Below, in pieces: positions 43,732 to 54,402 of a stretch of DNA of 64,000 nt (position 1 is its first letter; every line of letters begins with the position of its first letter). Made by a program: the position numbers and the translations under genes. The notes beneath the pieces were generated by a model. It was not told the DNA's origin, made no database searches, and was given only the letters and a program-made list of their open reading frames with translations. The DNA is from Melanopsichium pennsylvanicum (lineage: Eukaryota; Basidiomycota; Ustilaginomycetes; Ustilaginales), in NCBI GenBank assembly GCA_900208305.1, contig OAPG01000002.1, forward strand, positions 1,240,001 to 1,304,000, given 5' to 3'.

Positions 43732-45550
43732 ATGCCGTACAGGATTATGTATAGCGACAGCAATCGCGCTGGCTGCAAGGGCCCCATTCCGTGCAAAGGC
43801 ACCAAAATCCTCAAAGGCGAATTGCGTCTGGGCACTCTTGTTGAGATTCAGGGAAATCAGTCTTTTCAATGGCGCCACTGGGGATGCACAACGCCCAAGA
43901 TCATCGCGAATATCCAGGACAAGGATGGCATCGTCGACCCTGCTGACCTCGACGGGTTCGAAGAGCTCCTTCCTGAAGATCAAGAGCGTGTTGCACGCGC
44001 TTTCGCCGACGGTCACGTAGCCAGTGAAGATATTCCAGAATCAGCGCGCCACAAAGTCGAAGAACCCAATCAAGCGGATGCTGCTGAAGCTGCGTCTCCA
44101 TCCGCCTCGCCTGCTCACGCTGAAAAGCCAGCCAAGAAGCGAGGGTAAGTCATCGATCGCGCATTATCCCGCGAAAGCGCAACGAACGAATAACTGACAG
44201 CTCATGCTTGGTTGTGTCACTTTTTCATATTCCAATTTGGCAATATTCTTCTTTCCTTCTTTGCGGCACAGTCGTCCTTCCAAAGCATCTATTGAGGCCG
44301 CTGCCGCCCAAGCAACAGCAGCTGCTCCCATGAGACCCAATGGTGCAGGCGCCTCTGCCCCTATGCAACCATCTCCGGAGAAGAAGAAGCCAGGTCGCCC
44401 TCGCAAAGATGCCGGCGCCACGCAAGCTGCTGGAGTCCCACCTGCTGCTGCCGCGCCTTCACCCATTCCAGACAGTGTTGCCGCACCGAGCGCTCCTGTA
44501 ACCAAAAAGCGTGGCCGCCCCCCTAAGATTGCCGCTGCCGCTGCTTCCCAATACAATTCCACGCCCGTGCCTGCTCCTGCTGCTCCCGTAGCCCCTTATC
44601 AAGCCGCAGACGCGTCGGCGCCGAAGAAGAGGGGTCGACCGTCCAAGGCATCGCTCGCCGCAGCCGCCGAAGCTGCTGCAGCTGAGTTTATGCAGTCATC
44701 TGCGCCGGCACCTTTTTCTCCCGCACCTGCTGATGCGACTCAAGGTTCTCCCAAAAAGCGAGGACGCCCTCCGAAGAATGTCGCCGCTGCGGCCCCCGCT
44801 GTTCATGCTCAAGCATCTGCTCTTGATGCTCCTGTTGAGGCCGGAGCTTCGTCTGCCAAGAAGAGAGGACGCCCCTCCAAGGCATCCTTAGCTGCTGCTG
44901 CTGCGTCCTGCGGCAATGCAAGCTCTTCCGTGTCACCTCCACCTGCGAGCTTGGCCACGAGCGGGTCTGATTCTTCTATGGATTTCACGGCCGACTCCTA
45001 CCCGCCCGGATGGAGTCCAGTTGAGTCTCCAGGTCTACCCGCGGCAGCATCCACGCCTATGCCTAAGAAGCGTGGTCGCCCACCTAAGAACGCGGGGGCT
45101 GCTGCTCAGTCCAGCCCTAGTTCTGCACCTGTCGCTGCCCCTCACCAACCGGCTCATGCCATGCCACAAGCTCAAATGGCCCCTTGCACACCAGTCGTTG
45201 TACCCGCAAGGAAGCGTGGCCGCCCGAAGAAGAATGTCGACTCTGTTGCTGCCAATGCTGCTTACTTTAGCCAGGTCACGACCCCTCCGCTTGCACGTAC
45301 GGCTGCGACGGTTCAGCCGCCGGCTCAGTCGTCATTTTCTGCGCCACCCAGCTCGGGCAAGAAGCGTGGTCGCCCGCCCAAGGAGAAAGTGGAGGGCGAG
45401 GAGGTTATCAAGCGGCCCCGTGGCCGACCGAAGAAGGTGGATGCAGCAGCGGCAGGTGCGGTTCCGACGCCGGTCGCTCTAGCACCCCCTGCGGGTGCTT
45501 CGGCTGTCCCGGCTAAGAAACCGAGAGGCCGACCGCCGAAGAACGCTTGA
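43732..45550 (+). CDS. PARP-type zinc finger protein with multiple AT-hooks (exons 43732-44144 and 44272-45550)
   Basis: The two exons join in frame to 563 aa. Residues 1-90 are a PARP-type zinc finger: SDSNRAGCKGPIPCKGTKI and LVEIQGNQSFQWRHWGC, with likely zinc ligands Cys15, Cys21, His49 and Cys52. The following helical part (GFEELLPEDQERVARAF) is usual in such fungal proteins. The rest is Ala/Pro-rich with eleven AT-hook-like GRP cores (ten RGRP and one PGRP, mostly KKRGRPPK or KKRGRPSK), spaced roughly 20-60 residues, the last at the very C-terminus. The intron (44145-44271, GTAAGT...CACAG, 127 nt) interrupts the Gly codon of the first AT-hook. AT-hooks bind the minor groove of AT-rich DNA, and PARP-type fingers bind DNA ends or nicks. 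No catalytic domain is present. A chromatin or DNA-damage role is an inference. Confidence 0.85.
44145..44271 (+). other. Intron of the zinc-finger/AT-hook gene
   Basis: GTAAGT donor and GGCACAG acceptor. Removal joins AAGCGAGG to TCGTCCTTCC, giving KKRGRPSK. Confidence 0.88.
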
Positions 45551-47662
45551 ATCGTTAGTTGTACCCGCTCAAACGACGTGGTTTTGGCCTTGTTCTCGCA
45601 AAAGCTATGTTTATTGCCCTTGATATCCACGTTTCCCACGTTCGGCTCAAATTGGCTCTGTGTCCTCTGTACGTCTTGATTTTTTTTTGTTATTTTTTCT
45701 TTTTCTGTATGACCACTTGTAATTTGAGTTTTCTTGATCGTCAGAGAAATATGAGATGTGCTATGTAGTGATGAGTGGATTTAAGAGGATGACTTGATGG
45801 CAAATATAATTAGCTGTACCACTACGCACATTCTCGCTCGAGCTACAGTACGAGAAATTGGATTCTGTAAGGCAAAATGTCAAGTGGTTCAAGTGGTCTC
45901 TTGAGCAGTATGTCGATGAAAAACGAGAGAAAGGTCCGGCAAAAATTCGCTTTTCTTTTTGCCTTTTCTCTCGACGCATAGGAATCCCGAGAAAAAACAA
46001 AGTGAATTTTTTTTTTTCGGACTGACTTTTTCTTTCTTTCTTTCTTTGGCCTGTCTTTGAAGCTACAGAACACCATCCAGCCACAGTCAGACACTCCCCG
46101 ACACAAGTCTCACTGAGAAAAAGCCGCGCTAGTAGTAATCTCAAGCGATTGTTTAAATCTTCAGAGTAACCAATTTGACTCCCGATCACACATATCAACA
46201 CTTGTCTTGATATTGACCAAAATCAAATTTCTCGTGAAAAGAAGCCAAAAAAAAAAAGAAAAGGGAAAGTTGCCGGTCAATATTTGATCGTGACTAACTT
46301 ATAGTAAAGAGTGTCAGAAATCGAACGCGTCACTACGCCAAACTTTGACAATGTCACACTGCCAAAACAACACTTTTTCTGCAATCACTGCATTTCGGTC
46401 AGGTTTCCGTGACGAAAGCAGATGGCTCGTTCGTAAAGAAGATACCTTAGGAGTATACACGCGAGAGGGCGATGAGCAAGAGTGAAGGATTTGACACGAG
46501 TTAGGCTTGCAACTGGCGTGACTGAGCCTTTCTTTTTTACGCCTTGTTTAAAGTTTTGGCTTAGTTTTTCTTAGCATTTATTGATAAACGCTCACATTAT
46601 GCAAGTCATCTTTGCTGCTGAGAGAGCATCTTGCTTGAGATGAGATATCGTTCGCCGTCGTCAAGATACTGCAGCATCAAGGTATCACTGCGAGTTGAAA
46701 TCCATTACAGCCCACAGAGTGGCGGCAAAGCGGGTATGCGTTCGTGCAAAGAGATCCAGAAAGAATGTGAAATTGATTTGCACACCTTGATGCTCGTCCT
46801 CAGCCACCTTCTTTGGGCGACGTACAGCCTTGTTCGCTCAGCAAACGTCTCTCAGCAAACGTCTGTCACAAGAGTGCGAAAGAAGAGAGAGGTAAAGACA
46901 AAGGTACAGGCAACATCAACTTAGACCCTAATTTGGTTGGTTTGACTGTTAGCGCGCGTCCTCTGAATTGCACGCAGCAACCCACCTTACGTGTACAAAC
47001 CAGGCCTGTGCACCACTCTGCGTGCCACACTCAAACCGCCTTGTGCTAACTGAGCTTTGTCAAGAAGGTCAGCCACCCTGTTCACTCAGCTCCGCTCCTT
47101 CTCCACCACTTAGATCCTCATCATTACTCGACATTCTCCTCTTTGTCCAGGTTTGCCACTTCTCATTCTTAATTATTCCTCTTACACCATCTACTTGCCT
47201 CCTTCCTGGCGCGCGCTCGTTGCTCACTTCTTCACCTTCCTTTCGCCATCTATAGGACCGGCAGCCATTCTTACCTCTTCAACCGAATCACGCTCGCTAA
47301 TCGTTCCGTCCGCTTTTGTCTATCCACTGTCTATCCACGACCTTACCTTTGCAGCGCTTGGTCCCTTCGGAAGCTCTGGTCACCAAATTTCTCTCACCTC
47401 AACCCGGTTCTCCCTTCTGTGTCTTTTTCAACTTCTAGCATCGTTCACCACCATTGCATCGCTCATAATATCTTAGACTCCTCGGCTCTCCGTCATTTTT
47501 CATCCTCACCTACATATACGTACACCTCTACGTCCAACCACTTTTTCTCCCACTCTTTCTCTGCTCATACTTCAGCTTTTATAGCAACTTCTTCACCTTC
47601 GCCTTACGACACCGCAATTCCATCTACCTCCAACGCCCAACTGAATATTTTCGCGGTCGCTG
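45551..47662. other. Spacer and long leader of SSD1
   Basis: 2.1 kb without a supported gene. The right 700 bases (47.05-47.66 kb) are pyrimidine-rich and most likely the 5' leader of the SSD1 transcript. A TACAGTA motif lies at 45845. A-rich and T-rich runs lie near 46007-46017 and 46246-46261. Confidence 0.45.
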
Positions 47663-47812
47663 GTAAGTAACAAGGTGCTTGGAACTCACCACAACAGATC
47701 TTGCGCTCAGACCAGCTCATTCCCCTTTCACTTTGTTTGACGCCACGGCTGCTCTTTTCTGGAAACATTGTTGGTCCAATAGATTGATTTATAGTTACTT
47801 TCATCCACCCAG
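47663..47812 (+). other. Probable 5'-UTR intron of SSD1
   Basis: A GTAAGTAA donor at 47663 and a CCACCCAG acceptor at 47811-47812 bracket 150 nt. The acceptor lies six bases before the ATG, leaving GCCGCCATGG, a perfect Kozak-like context. Confidence 0.65.
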
Positions 47813-47818
47813 GCCGCC

Positions 47819-50800
47819 ATGGACCGCCAAGATAATCATCGTGATCTCAACGCGGTGAGCAACCGTCTTGCCGCACAAGCCGACCATCTTCAGGCGCAGC
47901 TGCAGCAGCAGCTCAACCTCAACGGTGGCGGTCAGGCTCGCAACATGTTTGCATCCAGGCCTGCTGGCCTAGCAAGCCTCGGCGAAGATGCCGAAAGTGC
48001 TCCCACCGCAACCCAGCCCCAGTCTACCTACAACCGCCAGGGCGGACCTCGCTTCGCCGGCAACGCTGCTTTTCAGAGTGCCGTGGCTCGTCATTCCAAC
48101 CAGGCCGGCACTGCACCCAATTCCTCATCTTCTGCCGATTTCCGTGCCAACCTCTCTCATCAGCGTCAGCTCAGTCTCCAGAGCCGCTTTGCCGATCTTG
48201 GATACAGCGTGGGCTCCTCTCTAGGCACCATACCTAGCGAGGCAGACGACATGACCGACGACGGCGCGAGCTCGGTTGGCTACGGTGCATCTGCCTTTGA
48301 TCCAACTCGATGCCAGCACGGCCATGCTTCCGACTCCAGCTTCGGCTCTTCCGGTACCGCATCCCACCGACGCACGGGCAGCGACATGAGCGGCATGCTC
48401 TCCAGCAGGGGCGGTCACCACCCTGCAGCCAGTGTAGGTGGCAACGCCAACTCGCTGTCGGCTCAGAGCCAGATGCTCGCTGAGCAGCAGATCGCTTTGC
48501 AGCAACAGATCGAGATGCTTCAACTCCAGCAGCAGCAACTCATGCAGTCAGCTTCAGTCGGTCAAGGCAGCAATCCTCCCAACGGCGGCAACAACCATTT
48601 TGGTGGTCATCGCCGCATCCAGAGTCACGCCCCTCGCTCCGGTCCCATGGGCAGCTTCTCTACTGGCAACACCTTCAACGGCGGCCTCAACAACTTTACA
48701 CCTAGTCAGGCTCCTGCGCCAGCAGCTAACCTTCCTCGAGGTCATGGCCGCAGACACTCGGTCAATGTTCTCAACAAAGCGAATCAGCAGCAACAGCACC
48801 AGCAACAACAGCAGCAACAGCAACAGCAACAGCAACAACAAATTCAACAACAGCAAATTCAACAACAGCAGCAAAGCCGTCAGACTGACACTCATCAAAC
48901 AACGCAGCAGCACCAGCTTGACTCTTCCAATCCCGACTCTACGCAGTCTGGAGGACCCATCATGCAGGCAAACCCCGACTTTTCTTTCCCTAGCACTGCC
49001 AGCGCTCAACGCATCGCCGTGGCTGCTTACCAGCCCACCCACGCTATTTCGGGTCACTACAGCCGTCCCTCTGCTCAGCTCACCGATCTTTCGCCAGACT
49101 ATCTCATGGCTGGAGGCGGTCTGGTCAGCTTGAACTCATTTGGAATGGGCAGATCTGCAACCGATCTTGCTGATGGGTTCGGAGGCGCCGGCGCCGGCGC
49201 CGGCACCGGCGCCGCAGGTCCCCGGGGTCACGGTCGCGGCAATAGCACTCAGTGGCGCATGAATGGTGGTGCGCAGCTGCCTCAAGTCGCAGATCTCGCT
49301 TCAGCTCAAGCTCAGCTCGCTGTGCTCCATCAGTTTCGTGATATTGCCGCTTCGACCGGTCATTACCGCACGCAGTCCCTTGGAGGCAATTTCAATCAGA
49401 TGCCCGGCAGCTTCCATGGCAATCAATTTGGTGGTGGCATGGGTCCCGGAGGCGGACCTGGAGCTGTTCAGCGCAAGGCACTCTTCGGCAACTATTTGCC
49501 CCAGGGTACTCTGCCCACCTTGCTCGCCCACGGAAAGATCGTCGTCGGTTTGCTCCGCATCAACAAGCGCAACAGAAGTGATGCCTATGTCACCACAGAG
49601 GTACTCGATAGCGATATCTTTATCAGCGGATCCAAGGATCGCAACCGTGCTCTCGAGGGCGATTTGGTTGCGGTCGAGCTTCTCGACCCTCTCGAGGTCT
49701 GGAACGTTAAAAAGGAGAAAGAGGATAAGAAGAAGCGCAAGGAGGAGCAGAACGGCCAGTTTTCTCGCAAGCCTGACAAAGCCAAGGACGACGTCGAGGT
49801 GGAAGGTGCCCAGCTTCGTCTCATCGAGGACGAAGAGGAGACCGAACAGAGCCCGCCGCAGCTCGCAGGCCACGTCGTTGCTATCGTCGAACGCTCGCCT
49901 GGTCAGCTCTTTTCCGGTACCTTGGCCCTTCTCCGACCCTCGTCCGCTGCTACAAAGGAGAAGCAGCAAGCCGAGAGGGTACAGCGCGAAGGCCCTGGAG
50001 CGCTCGCCCCTGAAGTTAAGCCTCGTCCCAAAATCATTTGGTTCCGTCCCACGGATAAGCGTGTTCCTCTCATCGCTATCCCTGCTGACCAGGCGCCCGA
50101 AGACTTTTGGGCTGAGGAGGGTCAGGAGAGCTTTAACAGCCGTCTCTTTGTGGCTTGCATCAAGCGCTGGCCCATCACTTCCCTTCACCCCTTCGGTGCG
50201 CTGGTCGAAGAAATTGGTGTCATCGGCAACGTCGAGGCTGAAACCCAGGCTTTGCTCAAGGACACACTCAGCACCGCTACCGAAGCTTTTACCGAAGGAG
50301 CTCTCAAGTGTCTCCCTGCCATCCCCTGGAAGATCCCCGAGAAGGAGCTCGAGACGCGAAAAGACTTCCGCGACCACCGTGTTTTCACCATCGACCCCGA
50401 GACCGCCAAAGATCTCGACGATGCTGTTCACGTCGTTCGTCTCGACAGCGGCAACTACGAAGTTGGTGTGCATATTGCTGATGTGTCTCACTTTGTCAAG
50501 CTCGGTTCCAACCTTGACCGCGAAGCTCGTAGGCGAGGTACCTCGGTCTACCTAGTCCAACGTGCCATTCCCATGCTTCCTCCCACTCTGAGCGAAGAGC
50601 TCTGCTCGCTGGTTCCGAACGTCGAGCGACTCTGTTTCTCGGCTGTGTTCACGATGAACAAGGACGCTCAGGTGGTCAGCAGCTGGTTCGGCAAGTCGGT
50701 TATTAACTCATGCGCCAAGCTTGCTTATGCTGATGCACAGAAGGTGATCGAAGGCGGTGAGCTGCCCAAGGACAAGATCAAGGCACAACAGGCCAAGGAG

Positions 50801-52096
50801 GTTGCCAAGGACATTCTTGTCCTGCACCAGCTGGCTCAGAAGATGCGTGCTCGCCGCTTCGAGACTGGTGCACTCCGCATTGACAATGTCAAGCTCAGCT
50901 TCAAGCTCGACGACAACGGATTGCCTACCGATGCCAGTATCTATTCGTCCTACGATGCTCACAGGCTCATTGAAGAGTTCATGCTTCAGGCCAACATGGC
51001 TGCAGCTCAGCAGATCGCGGCCGGCCTTCCCGAGCTCGCTCTGCTTCGTCGCCATGAGAAGCCTCTCGACCGACGACTTGAAGGATTTCTCAGCCGTGCC
51101 AAGTCGATGGGATACGAGATTGACATCTCTTCCGGCGGTGCCCTCCACCGTAGTCTGCGCAAGATCGAAGATGATTCGGCACGTCAAGCCCTTCAAGCCC
51201 TCGTCACCAACGCCATGATGAAAGCCAAGTACTTTTGCACAGGAATGGTCGACATTGCCAAGTACCACCACTACGCACTCAATGTACCCCTCTACACCCA
51301 CTTTACCTCACCCATCCGTCGCTACGCAGATCTCATGGTCCACCGTCAGCTCGAAGCTGTGCTTGCCAACCAGGACAAATTTGCTGTCGACCGAGAGACT
51401 TTGGCCAAGATTGCTCAGCAATGCAACGTCAAGAAGGACGCGGCTAAGCTCGCACAGGAGCAAAGTGCTCATCTGTTCCTGTGCTTGCTGATCCACGATC
51501 TCACGATGCGGTACGGCCCTGTTGTGCGACCGGCTACGGTCATGGGAGTGTTGGATGCTGCGTTTGACGTAATCGTGCCCGAGTTCGGTATCGAGAAGCG
51601 GGTGCACGTAGACCAAATGCCGATCGAGAACCACGTCTATGACAGTCAAAGGCATGCACTCAACATTTACTGGAAGGACAACGTTGACGTTATCGCTTGG
51701 CTTGCAGAGAATTCGGACGATGTTCATGTCAAGAAGTTGCAAGAGGTGGCGCAACAGCATCAGATGATGGAGATGACGTCTCAGTCCCAAACCGACGAAG
51801 CTGCCTTGTTTGCGGATGAGGATGATGAAGATGACGAGCATTCGACTGCGGCGATCATTAGGCAGCATAATGTTGAGGCGGCAAAGGAGAGTGAGCAGAG
51901 GCAAAGGAGTTTGCGCAAATCCTCGCTCAAGTTTGACGGATTGAAAGAGACGCAAAATATGCAAAGTATCAGCGAGTTGATGCAGGTACCGGTGATTGTC
52001 ACCAGTGATATGTCAAAGAGTCCACCGGTGCTCAAGGTGTTTAGTGTCAATCCGTTTGCTAGTAGTTCGCATGTCGGTGGAAGGGTTCACCATTAA
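47819..52096 (+). CDS. SSD1: Ssd1/Sts5-type RNB-domain mRNA-binding protein
   Basis: 1425 aa, intronless coding part. Ssd1 binds mRNAs of cell-wall and growth genes and represses their translation under control of the NDR/LATS kinase Cbk1. The first ~560 residues are Gln/Ser/Gly-rich and disordered. They contain a poly-Gln tract (about 324-355) and short phospho-site-like HxRxxS/T stretches (GHRRIQS, GHGRRHS). Cold-shock-like domains start at ALFGNYLPQGTL (~560) and include GDLVAVELLDPLEVW. The RNB domain runs from about 850 to 1180 (FTIDPETAKDLDDAVHV, GVHIADVSHFV, RRGTSVYLVQRAIPMLP, FTSPIRRYADLMVHRQL). A C-terminal S1-like region and an acidic tail end the protein. Studied yeast Ssd1 is inactive as a nuclease. 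Here the Asp cluster of the RNB signature is kept. Confidence 0.93.
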   Translation: MDRQDNHRDLNAVSNRLAAQADHLQAQLQQQLNLNGGGQARNMFASRPAGLASLGEDAESAPTATQPQSTYNRQGGPRFAGNAAFQSAVARHSNQAGTAPNSSSSADFRANLSHQRQLSLQSRFADLGYSVGSSLGTIPSEADDMTDDGASSVGYGASAFDPTRCQHGHASDSSFGSSGTASHRRTGSDMSGMLSSRGGHHPAASVGGNANSLSAQSQMLAEQQIALQQQIEMLQLQQQQLMQSASVGQGSNPPNGGNNHFGGHRRIQSHAPRSGPMGSFSTGNTFNGGLNNFTPSQAPAPAANLPRGHGRRHSVNVLNKANQQQQHQQQQQQQQQQQQQQIQQQQIQQQQQSRQTDTHQTTQQHQLDSSNPDSTQSGGPIMQANPDFSFPSTASAQRIAVAAYQPTHAISGHYSRPSAQLTDLSPDYLMAGGGLVSLNSFGMGRSATDLADGFGGAGAGAGTGAAGPRGHGRGNSTQWRMNGGAQLPQVADLASAQAQLAVLHQFRDIAASTGHYRTQSLGGNFNQMPGSFHGNQFGGGMGPGGGPGAVQRKALFGNYLPQGTLPTLLAHGKIVVGLLRINKRNRSDAYVTTEVLDSDIFISGSKDRNRALEGDLVAVELLDPLEVWNVKKEKEDKKKRKEEQNGQFSRKPDKAKDDVEVEGAQLRLIEDEEETEQSPPQLAGHVVAIVERSPGQLFSGTLALLRPSSAATKEKQQAERVQREGPGALAPEVKPRPKIIWFRPTDKRVPLIAIPADQAPEDFWAEEGQESFNSRLFVACIKRWPITSLHPFGALVEEIGVIGNVEAETQALLKDTLSTATEAFTEGALKCLPAIPWKIPEKELETRKDFRDHRVFTIDPETAKDLDDAVHVVRLDSGNYEVGVHIADVSHFVKLGSNLDREARRRGTSVYLVQRAIPMLPPTLSEELCSLVPNVERLCFSAVFTMNKDAQVVSSWFGKSVINSCAKLAYADAQKVIEGGELPKDKIKAQQAKEVAKDILVLHQLAQKMRARRFETGALRIDNVKLSFKLDDNGLPTDASIYSSYDAHRLIEEFMLQANMAAAQQIAAGLPELALLRRHEKPLDRRLEGFLSRAKSMGYEIDISSGGALHRSLRKIEDDSARQALQALVTNAMMKAKYFCTGMVDIAKYHHYALNVPLYTHFTSPIRRYADLMVHRQLEAVLANQDKFAVDRETLAKIAQQCNVKKDAAKLAQEQSAHLFLCLLIHDLTMRYGPVVRPATVMGVLDAAFDVIVPEFGIEKRVHVDQMPIENHVYDSQRHALNIYWKDNVDVIAWLAENSDDVHVKKLQEVAQQHQMMEMTSQSQTDEAALFADEDDEDDEHSTAAIIRQHNVEAAKESEQRQRSLRKSSLKFDGLKETQNMQSISELMQVPVIVTSDMSKSPPVLKVFSVNPFASSSHVGGRVHH
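48790..48880 (+). repeat. CAG/CAA repeat encoding poly-Gln in SSD1
   Basis: Runs of CAG and CAA interrupted by His and Ile codons, encoding a Gln-rich tract of about 30 residues in the N-terminal region. Confidence 0.9.
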
Positions 52097-52857
52097 GTTC
52101 GGATTAGATTATTTTACTCGCTTTAGAGCAGTACAGCTTTCCTTGGGTGGTGCGTTGGGATCAAAAAGAATACTGATCGCCCGCTGTCCAAACAAAATAT
52201 CATCATCTGCTCTCCTCTGTTTCCTTCAGTTAATCGCTTTTGAATATTTCAGATACTTCCAATCATATACAGTGTATAAAATCCGAACTTGATCATCCCC
52301 GTACGAAAAATTACATACAGTATACATCTCTACTATGTCTCCTCGTGCTTCGCTTTTTCTCGTCGTTATCAACATTGTTGTTGTGGATTGTTTAGTGGAT
52401 GGATTTTTTCAGATGATTGAAAATGAAAGATTTGGAATTGAATGGGGAGTTTCTCTGTGTGAGGGTTTGCTTGTAAATGTGAGATGGTAAGTTAAATCTC
52501 ACGGAAGAATCAATGTCACTTTACTTTGTATTCCAAATATCTCCCATCAGTCCCTCCCCCACCTCTCACACACACATCCTCCATATTTCCTTTCCCAAAC
52601 ATAAAAAAAGGGTCTTCATCAACAACACAACCACATCTCTCAGTTCTCAGTTCTCAACAAACCCAACCACAAAATCCAAAATTCAACCAAAAAAAAAAAA
52701 AAAAAAAAAAAAAAGGTATCAGTTTGGACGCCGACGTACAAGCCAAAACAAAAAATCATCATATCTTGATAACAGATCAAGCTTGATCCGATTTACAAAA
52801 CATTGTTAAACACATAGTTTCTAACCTTTTTTGTGGTCGACTCAAGGAGCGAATAGC
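52097..52857. other. Convergent spacer SSD1 / alpha-tubulin
   Basis: 761 bases with both 3' UTRs. It has a homopolymeric A tract at 52689-52714 and a TACAGTA at 52316. No gene. Confidence 0.5.
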
Positions 52858-54204
52858 TTAGTACTCGAGTTCCTCCTCACCGACATCAACCGAGTCGAGA
52901 CCAACCTCCTCGTAGTCCTTCTCGAGTGCAGCAAGATCCTCACGAGCCTCGGAGAATTCACCCTCCTCCATACCCTCACCGACGTACCAGTGAACGAAGG
53001 CACGCTTCGAGTAGAGCAAGTCAAACTTGTTGTCAAGACGACCCCAGGCACCCGCGATGGCGGTGGTGTTGGCAAGCATGCAGAGCGAGCGCGACACCTT
53101 GGCAAGGTCACCACCGGCCACAGTGGTAGGGGGCTCGTTGCAGATACCAATCTTGAAACCGGTAGGGCACCAGTCGACAAATTGGATGGTACGCTTGGTC
53201 TTGATGGTGGCCACAGCCGAGTTGACGTCCTTGGGGACCACGTCACCACGGTACAGAAGACAACAGGCCATGAACTTGCCATCGCGGGGGTCAGCCTTAA
53301 CCATCTGGTTGCCCTTTTCGAACGAGGAGAACGTCATCTCAGCAACCGAGTTCTGCTCATGACCAGCCTTGGCAGCCGAAAGAATAGGAGCGTACGTGGC
53401 GAGGGGGAAGTGGATACGGGGGAAGGGCACAAGATTGACCTGGAACTCGTTGAGGTCGACGTTGAGCGAACCGTCGAATCGAAGCGAGGCGGTGATGGAC
53501 GAGACGACCTGGGCAATCAGCCTGTTGAGGTTGGTGAAACCGGGCGAGACAATGCCGAGCTTGGTACGGCAAATGTCGTAGATGGCCTCGTTGTCGACCA
53601 TGAACGAACAGTCCGAGTTCTCGAGCGTGGTGTGGGTGGTGAGAACCGAGTTGTATGGCTCAACCACGGAAGAGCTCATCTTGGGGGACGGATACACCGA
53701 GAACTCGAGCTTAGCCTTCTTGCCAAAATCCTGAGCGAGACGCTCGAGGAGGAGTGAACCGAAACCGGAACCAGTACCACCACCGAACGAGTGGAAGACG
53801 AAGAAGCCCTGGAGACCCGAGCAGGCATCGGCGAGCTTACGAACACGGTCGAGGGTCTGGTCAATGAGCTCCTTGCCGACAGTGTAGTGACCACGTGCGT
53901 AGTTGTTGGCGGCATCCTCCTTACCAGTGACGAGGGTCTCGGGATGGAAGAGGGATCGGAAGGTGCCGGTGCGGACCTCGTCAACGACGTTGGGCTCCAA
54001 GTCGACGTAAATGGAGCGGGGGACGTACTTGCCGCTTCCGGTCTCGCTGAAGAAGGTGGAGAAACCGTCATCGTTCTCAGAGGGGGAACCCTCAAGGATA
54101 CGACCATCGGGGGAGAGACCGTGCTCAGCAAGGTAGAGCTCCCAACAGGCGTTACCGATCTGGATACCGGCCTGACCCACGTGAAGGGAAAGAACCTCAC
54201 GCAT
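52858..54204 (-). CDS. TUB1: Alpha-tubulin
   Basis: 448 aa, intronless coding part. It forms the alpha/beta heterodimer of microtubules. The start [24 protein letters not shown] is the conserved N-terminus, so the ATG at 54204 is chosen over upstream in-frame Met codons that add a non-conserved stretch. The tubulin signature [10 protein letters not shown] (GTP-binding loop), the H3 region, and [19 protein letters not shown] are present. The catalytic Glu of alpha-tubulin that triggers hydrolysis on the beta subunit is in the loop GQAEMxFSSFE type region (here [16 protein letters not shown] differs at the start of the segment). The acidic tail ends in EEELEY with a terminal Tyr, as in tyrosinatable alpha-tubulins. 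A 5'-UTR intron lies just upstream. Confidence 0.97.
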   Translation of the reverse strand: MREVLSLHVGQAGIQIGNACWELYLAEHGLSPDGRILEGSPSENDDGFSTFFSETGSGKYVPRSIYVDLEPNVVDEVRTGTFRSLFHPETLVTGKEDAANNYARGHYTVGKELIDQTLDRVRKLADACSGLQGFFVFHSFGGGTGSGFGSLLLERLAQDFGKKAKLEFSVYPSPKMSSSVVEPYNSVLTTHTTLENSDCSFMVDNEAIYDICRTKLGIVSPGFTNLNRLIAQVVSSITASLRFDGSLNVDLNEFQVNLVPFPRIHFPLATYAPILSAAKAGHEQNSVAEMTFSSFEKGNQMVKADPRDGKFMACCLLYRGDVVPKDVNSAVATIKTKRTIQFVDWCPTGFKIGICNEPPTTVAGGDLAKVSRSLCMLANTTAIAGAWGRLDNKFDLLYSKRAFVHWYVGEGMEEGEFSEAREDLAALEKDYEEVGLDSVDVGEEELEY

Positions 54205-54224
54205 CTTTAGTCTTGTGCAGGGGG

Positions 54225-54402
54225 CTGTTGGCGAAACAAAATTTGAAGAGAGGCGATGTGACAAGGATTAGACCGGATCAAATCGATTAATCGGAGCTGG
54301 TCGTCTGGTTGATTTCACTGATCAACTTCTGCCACATGTGGCTGACGAGCGGCTTGAAAGTCTCGAAGCGTTCAAATTGTGGATTGAGTGTGTGACACTT
54401 AC
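54225..54402 (-). other. Probable 5'-UTR intron of alpha-tubulin
   Basis: On the minus strand, AAC|GTAAGT at 54402 and CCAACAG at 54225-54231 bracket 178 nt. The exon end lies 20 bases before the start codon. Confidence 0.6.

Noticed and set aside
49301..50491. 396-codon minus-strand frame inside SSD1
   Set aside because: Antisense of the conserved Ssd1 core, with no signature of its own.
52831..53757. 308-codon plus-strand frame opposite alpha-tubulin
   Set aside because: Antisense shadow of a strongly biased gene.
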